Assembly (NCBI RefSeq): GCF_038446955.1
Contig: NZ_CP151803.1
Coordinates: 2,666,001 to 2,730,000 of the forward strand
Length of the DNA: 64,000 bases
Direction of reading: 5' to 3'
Origin: Pedobacter sp. FW305-3-2-15-E-R2A2
Lineage (GTDB): Bacteria; Bacteroidota; Bacteroidia; Sphingobacteriales; Sphingobacteriaceae
Shown: positions 63,199 to 64,000 of the stretch, in pieces
How positions within the stretch are numbered: position 1 is the first letter of the stretch
Layout of the letters: each line of letters opens with the position of its first letter
Notes under the pieces: model-generated
Databases searched by the model: none
What the model saw: the letters and a program-made list of their open reading frames with translations, nothing else
Told to the model about the DNA's origin: nothing
Translations under genes and position numbers: made by a program

Positions 63199-64000
63199 AT
63201 GAAGCATCTGTTTTTTATTGGTCTATCCTTTTTATATTTAAGTGTTAAGGCACAGGACGCAAGTTTGGCTTTGCAAAAGAAGCCTATGCTAAGTTCGCAA
63301 ACTATTGACAATCAATGGGCTAAAGTGCCCGATGGATTAAATGTAAGTTTTGCTTCTTCCAATACACGTTTTGCAAGAGAATTACCACCCAAATTGAGTG
63401 TAGAAATGAGGTGGGAAGCAAAAGCCTGGAAAGGCGAAAAAATACATACACAACTGCTGGCCTGGGCAAACAAAAATGAAAACGAGATCAGTTTCCAGGT
63501 TTACGAGCTGAAAGACAAACAAGGCAACTTCATTAAAAAAGAAAACATTACGGTTGGTTTTTTAACGTATGTCATCACCGATGAATTCAAAAATGGCTGC
63601 GGCTATCGGAAAGCACAGGATTTCGATTCTTCGTATGTGGCGGATATGATTGATACAAAAACTACATCTACAATGCTGGCGAAAAACAGTACCCAACCAA
63701 TTTGGCTAAGTATCAAAGTTCCGGCTAACACAATCCCCGGAGATTATAAAGGCACAATTAAGATAAAAGGAGATAAGGATTACTCATTACCTATCATTGT
63801 TCAGGTATTGGACAAAACTCTTCCTGGTCCTGACAAATGGAAATATGATCTGGATCTGTGGCAACATCCGGCAGCTATAGCACGTACGCACCATACACCT
63901 CTATGGGGCGCTGAACATTTTTCATTGATGAAAGATTACTATCAGATGCTGGCTGATGCTGGCCAAAAAACCATTACCGCAAGTATCGTAGATGAGCCCT
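63199..64000 (+). CDS. GH123/DUF4091-like secreted glycoside hydrolase (3' end beyond window)
   Basis: The open frame starts at ATG 63,199 with a signal peptide (LFFIGLSFLYLSVKAQ) and runs off the right edge after 267 residues. The N-terminal beta-sandwich region (RELPPKLSVEMRWEAKAWKG; IWLSIKVPANTIPGDYKGTI) and the transition DLDLWQHPAAIARTHHTPLWG match DUF4091/GH123-type glycosidases, which include beta-N-acetylgalactosaminidases. The catalytic barrel begins near residue 225 and is incomplete here. It is probably periplasmic or secreted. Confidence 0.78.
   Translation, partial: MKHLFFIGLSFLYLSVKAQDASLALQKKPMLSSQTIDNQWAKVPDGLNVSFASSNTRFARELPPKLSVEMRWEAKAWKGEKIHTQLLAWANKNENEISFQVYELKDKQGNFIKKENITVGFLTYVITDEFKNGCGYRKAQDFDSSYVADMIDTKTTSTMLAKNSTQPIWLSIKVPANTIPGDYKGTIKIKGDKDYSLPIIVQVLDKTLPGPDKWKYDLDLWQHPAAIARTHHTPLWGAEHFSLMKDYYQMLADAGQKTITASIVDEP

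Overview
The window looks like chromosomal DNA of a Bacteroidota bacterium, most likely Sphingobacteriaceae (Pedobacter-like). The reasons are three SusC/SusD outer-membrane uptake loci, each led by an ECF sigma factor and a FecR anti-sigma factor, TAnnTTTG-type promoters, many lipoproteins, and a hybrid two-component regulator of the Bacteroidetes type. The genus is an inference. No rRNA, CRISPR array, transposase or integrase gene is visible.

Region 1 (1-11,791) is mostly housekeeping. It holds a frameshifted bestrophin-type channel gene, a hotdog thioesterase, Hsp20, a NagD-like phosphatase, a zinc-protease lipoprotein, a divergent arginine pair (biosynthetic arginine decarboxylase versus arginase plus ArgS), a DUF4870 membrane protein, an AI-2E family transporter and mnmE.

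Region 2 (11,774-about 40,800) reads as one or two decayed islands accreted at the 3' end of mnmE. The mnmE end (TTCTGTATCGGTAAATAA) recurs imperfectly at 30,389 and more weakly at 40,775. Next to mnmE are six 10-bp phased repeats and two recombination-control-like HTH genes without an integrase. Then come a frameshifted, 5'-truncated hybrid two-component gene and a 3' stump of an AtuA-like gene. Sus locus A (16.6-29.9 kb) follows: sigma, FecR, SusC, SusD, DUF4843 lipoprotein, PKD-like lipoprotein, TlpA, tandem trypsin-like protease, TlpA. After the 30.4-kb repeat there is an ion channel, Sus locus B (31.5-39.8 kb: sigma, FecR, SusC, SusD, TlpA) and a broken GH29 fucosidase.

Region 3 (40.8-57.9 kb) has a lipocalin-like lipoprotein, a terpene synthase, a reading frame split by a stop codon, a double-glycine-leader peptide, an aldo/keto reductase-AraC pair, a TPR histidine kinase, and Sus locus C on the minus strand. 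Locus C has the same gene order as locus A.

Region 4 (58.1-64.0 kb) contains two copies of a compact structured RNA/18-codon cassette with strong hairpins, tRNA-Gln(UUG) and an unusual tRNA-Ile(UAU), a repeated tRNA-Gln 5' segment, an SF1 helicase with a C-terminal DUF2726-like nuclease-type domain, two hypothetical genes, and the start of a GH123-like glycosidase cut by the window edge.

Working model: in each Sus locus the STN domain of SusC senses ligand at the outer membrane, signals to FecR and releases the ECF sigma factor, which drives the SusC/SusD operon. The periplasmic partners in loci A and C are thioredoxin-like proteins rather than glycoside hydrolases, so the substrate may not be a glycan.
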